DNA of 33,611 bases. Source: Rhodospirillales bacterium. Lineage in GTDB: Bacteria; Pseudomonadota; Alphaproteobacteria; Rhodospirillales; Casp-alpha2. The first letter of the stretch is position 1, and each line of letters starts with the position of its first letter. The stretch is from positions 1 to 33,611 of the forward strand of contig JAJFII010000081.1 of NCBI GenBank assembly GCA_021775095.1, in the 5' to 3' direction. The notes below the pieces were generated by a model. The model searched no databases, was not told the DNA's origin, and saw only the letters and a program-made list of their open reading frames with translations. This document shows positions 31,851-33,611 of this stretch, piece by piece. The position numbers and the translations under genes were made by a program.

Positions 31851-33611
31851 ATGGCAATCTTAAAAATCATTCGACCTGAAATTCTGCGCGACCGAACCAG
31901 CGTCGCCTTGATGTTATCCGCCTGTGTATGTTTGGCTATCGGTGCGATGGAATGGCTTTTCTTTTATACGAAACCATCGTTTATGGATTCGATTGCGCTA
32001 TCAAGCCTGATCACCACGGCGCTGCTTCCTGCTTTCTGGTTATTCGTTTGCAGCTCTGTAGCCGTTCTTTTTCTATCGGGCCTGCACGCGATCCCATTCC
32101 TGCCACGCAATATAAGCCTGGCAGTACCAGCCTTCCTGTCGGGATGTTTTCTGATTATTGCGTGGGATAACTTCTTTTATACGATTTTCAATATCGGGAT
32201 CATCACCACCCGGGGGCTGAGCAAATACGTCATCACCGCTTTGTTGTTCTTTTTTATGGTTCTCGCGTTTCGGTTTCTGGTTCGAAAATCAGATGATTTG
32301 CAAAAAAGCCCCCGACCTTTGATCTTCATTGCGACGTCGGGATTGATGGTGTCGGGGTTGCTTTTATCCGGTCATATGGGCCTTGCCGGGTGGCGCGGGT
32401 ATCAGGTGACAATCACACCTCAATCGGACGCCCCCCAACGACGACCCAATATTATTTTCTTTGCCGCCGACGGCGTCGAAGCGCTGATCAGTTCGGCGTA
32501 CGGATATGAGTTTGAGACAACCCCCGCACTGAAAAAAATGGCGACGCGCTCACTTGTATTTTCCAATGCATTTTCGCCGTCGGGACGTTCCACCGGATCA
32601 ACCACGTCCATGCTTTCCGGCAAGCATCCGTTTCGAACCAAAGTCGGTTTTCCACCACAAATTCTGACCGATCAGAATTCATTCCAGCATTTGCCGGCAG
32701 TCCTTCGGAAATTGGGCTATGTCGGATATCAGGCCGGACTTCGGTATTATATCGATGGGGGTGATTTAAACATGCGCCGATCCTTTGACGTTGCCAATGG
32801 TCGGCCTATTTGGAACCCGGCGCCGACATCTTTTGTCGGCAATTTGACATATACTTTTAATAACGAACTCTATTTCTTTAATCGGGTGCTGGAACGCTAT
32901 ACCCGCCGCCTGCAGCATTTGTTGGGTATCAAAGATATGTTCAATCACTTCTTGCTGGTGTCTCAGGACATTGGCCTGAACTGGAACGTCGACCGGAATG
33001 CAGTGACAGGTTTGATCGATTTCGCGCGCACCACAACGCAACCGTTTTTCGCCCACATTCATCTGATGGGAACGCATTGCTGTAATCACAACGGAGCGAA
33101 AGCGACCGTCATAAAAGAACTACCGGATCAAACGACAAAACAAGGTGCCCAGAAAAACGCCATCCGGCGCTATGCCAATTCGGTTCGCGATAGCGATGAT
33201 CACATGTCTTTTCTTTTGGCAAAGTTATCCGAATTAGGGAAGCTGGAAAATACGATTGTTGTCGTCAGTTCTGATCATTCACGCGGTTGGAGCTCGTTGA
33301 AGCGGGTGCCGCTGGTGATTTCATTTCCAAAAAACGCACATGCGGACATACGGCATGAAAACGTACAACTGGTAGACCTTGCACCGACGCTGCTAACTTA
33401 TATGGGAATCAAAACACCCGGCTGGATGGACGGTCGGGACCTGTTGACGGCAACGGGCCGAAAACCAGCACCGCTTTTGTCATTGGAAACCATTGAAACC
33501 GCACAAACACAATTTTTCTTCAAATCAACGAGGCTATCGCTCCTTAACAATCCGGGGCCACCGAAATATGGTTTATATGATGTGGGCGTTATTGTCTGTG
33601 ACGTTGGCAAA
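31851..33611 (+). CDS. Membrane-anchored sulfatase/alkaline-phosphatase superfamily protein (partial)
   Basis: Open from ATG 31851 to the window edge, 587 codons without a stop; the 3' end is missing. About five transmembrane helices occupy residues 18-178, then a periplasmic sulfatase-type domain begins: 'NIIFFAADGV' (metal Asp 207), the nucleophile segment 'FSPSGRSTGSTTSMLSGK' (S242 to R246 match the C/S-x-P-S-R frame, with Ser instead of Cys), 'FFAHIHLMGTH', 'VVVSSDHSRGW' and 'VQLVDLAPTLLTYMGI'. Membrane-bound relatives include phosphoethanolamine and phosphoglycerol transferases, as well as true sulfatases. With no formylglycine cysteine, a transferase or phosphodiesterase on envelope lipids or glycans is as likely as a sulfatase. 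Confidence 0.9.
   Translation, partial: MAILKIIRPEILRDRTSVALMLSACVCLAIGAMEWLFFYTKPSFMDSIALSSLITTALLPAFWLFVCSSVAVLFLSGLHAIPFLPRNISLAVPAFLSGCFLIIAWDNFFYTIFNIGIITTRGLSKYVITALLFFFMVLAFRFLVRKSDDLQKSPRPLIFIATSGLMVSGLLLSGHMGLAGWRGYQVTITPQSDAPQRRPNIIFFAADGVEALISSAYGYEFETTPALKKMATRSLVFSNAFSPSGRSTGSTTSMLSGKHPFRTKVGFPPQILTDQNSFQHLPAVLRKLGYVGYQAGLRYYIDGGDLNMRRSFDVANGRPIWNPAPTSFVGNLTYTFNNELYFFNRVLERYTRRLQHLLGIKDMFNHFLLVSQDIGLNWNVDRNAVTGLIDFARTTTQPFFAHIHLMGTHCCNHNGAKATVIKELPDQTTKQGAQKNAIRRYANSVRDSDDHMSFLLAKLSELGKLENTIVVVSSDHSRGWSSLKRVPLVISFPKNAHADIRHENVQLVDLAPTLLTYMGIKTPGWMDGRDLLTATGRKPAPLLSLETIETAQTQFFFKSTRLSLLNNPGPPKYGLYDVGVIVCDVGK

Noticed and set aside
1-33611. CRISPR arrays, rRNA genes or complete insertion sequences
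   Set aside because: No regularly spaced repeats, rRNA-like stretches or transposase genes are visible.

Overview
The window looks like a chromosomal segment of a moderately GC-rich alphaproteobacterium, probably Rhodospirillales-like and possibly marine. This rests on the gene families present (CoA-acylating mmsA, a DUF1611/epimerase pair, sarcosine/dimethylglycine-type dehydrogenase, Tat-exported polyamine-type binding protein, MocR regulator) and on their tight ATGA/TGATG-coupled operons. I cannot name the species from the sequence alone.

Layout. (1) Positions 1-1600 are accessory: the 3' end of a phage-type methylase-like gene, a minus-strand pair encoding an acidic 95-aa protein and a 59-aa XRE regulator, and an AT-rich gene for a small exported protein. 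This block lies against the 3' end of a tRNA-Val(GAC) gene (1684-1758), a classic island boundary. (2) 1905-4241 (+): N-formylglutamate amidohydrolase-like enzyme, GNAT acetyltransferase and a small lytic transglycosylase. (3) 4238-8003 (-): a coupled four-gene operon of acyl-CoA dehydrogenase, FAS1/MaoC-type hydratase, DUF218 protein and CaiB/BaiF CoA-transferase, an apparent acyl-CoA degradation module. (4) 8096-11232 (-): DUF1611 protein (DgcN-like), dipeptide-epimerase-like enolase (DgcA-like) and a SelA-like PLP enzyme, a probable D-amino-acid (D-glutamate) module. (5) 11434-11838 (+): a secreted protein with 14 cysteines. (6) 11969-15127 (-): XRE-cupin regulator and a FAD/GcvT dimethylglycine/sarcosine-type dehydrogenase. 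(7) 15278-17418: convergent Sel1-repeat lipoprotein and membrane-anchored coiled-coil protein. (8) 17648-24245: mmsA diverging from a polyamine-type ABC transporter operon, whose binding-protein gene carries an in-frame TAA and whose second permease has an unusual repeat-bearing tail. (9) 24246-24671: a 260-bp multi-arm inverted-repeat element. (10) 24672-27963 (-): panB, an AhpC/TSA-like thioredoxin-fold protein and an exported 5'-nucleotidase. (11) 28493-29998 (+): MocR-type regulator preceded by a perfect 11-bp inverted repeat. (12) 30061-33611 (+): small proteins, a long methyltransferase with a kinase-like N-terminal signature, and a membrane-anchored sulfatase-superfamily protein that runs off the window, together a probable envelope-modification cassette.

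How they fit together. Much of the window serves uptake and breakdown of nitrogenous compounds and acyl-CoAs: polyamine-type import, semialdehyde to acyl-CoA conversion by MmsA, oxidative demethylation of methylated glycines onto folate, and D-amino-acid salvage through N-acylated intermediates. The right end is an envelope module. The least explained items are the SelA-like partner in the D-amino-acid module, the cysteine-rich exported protein, the permease tail, the kinase-like methyltransferase and the structured repeat.
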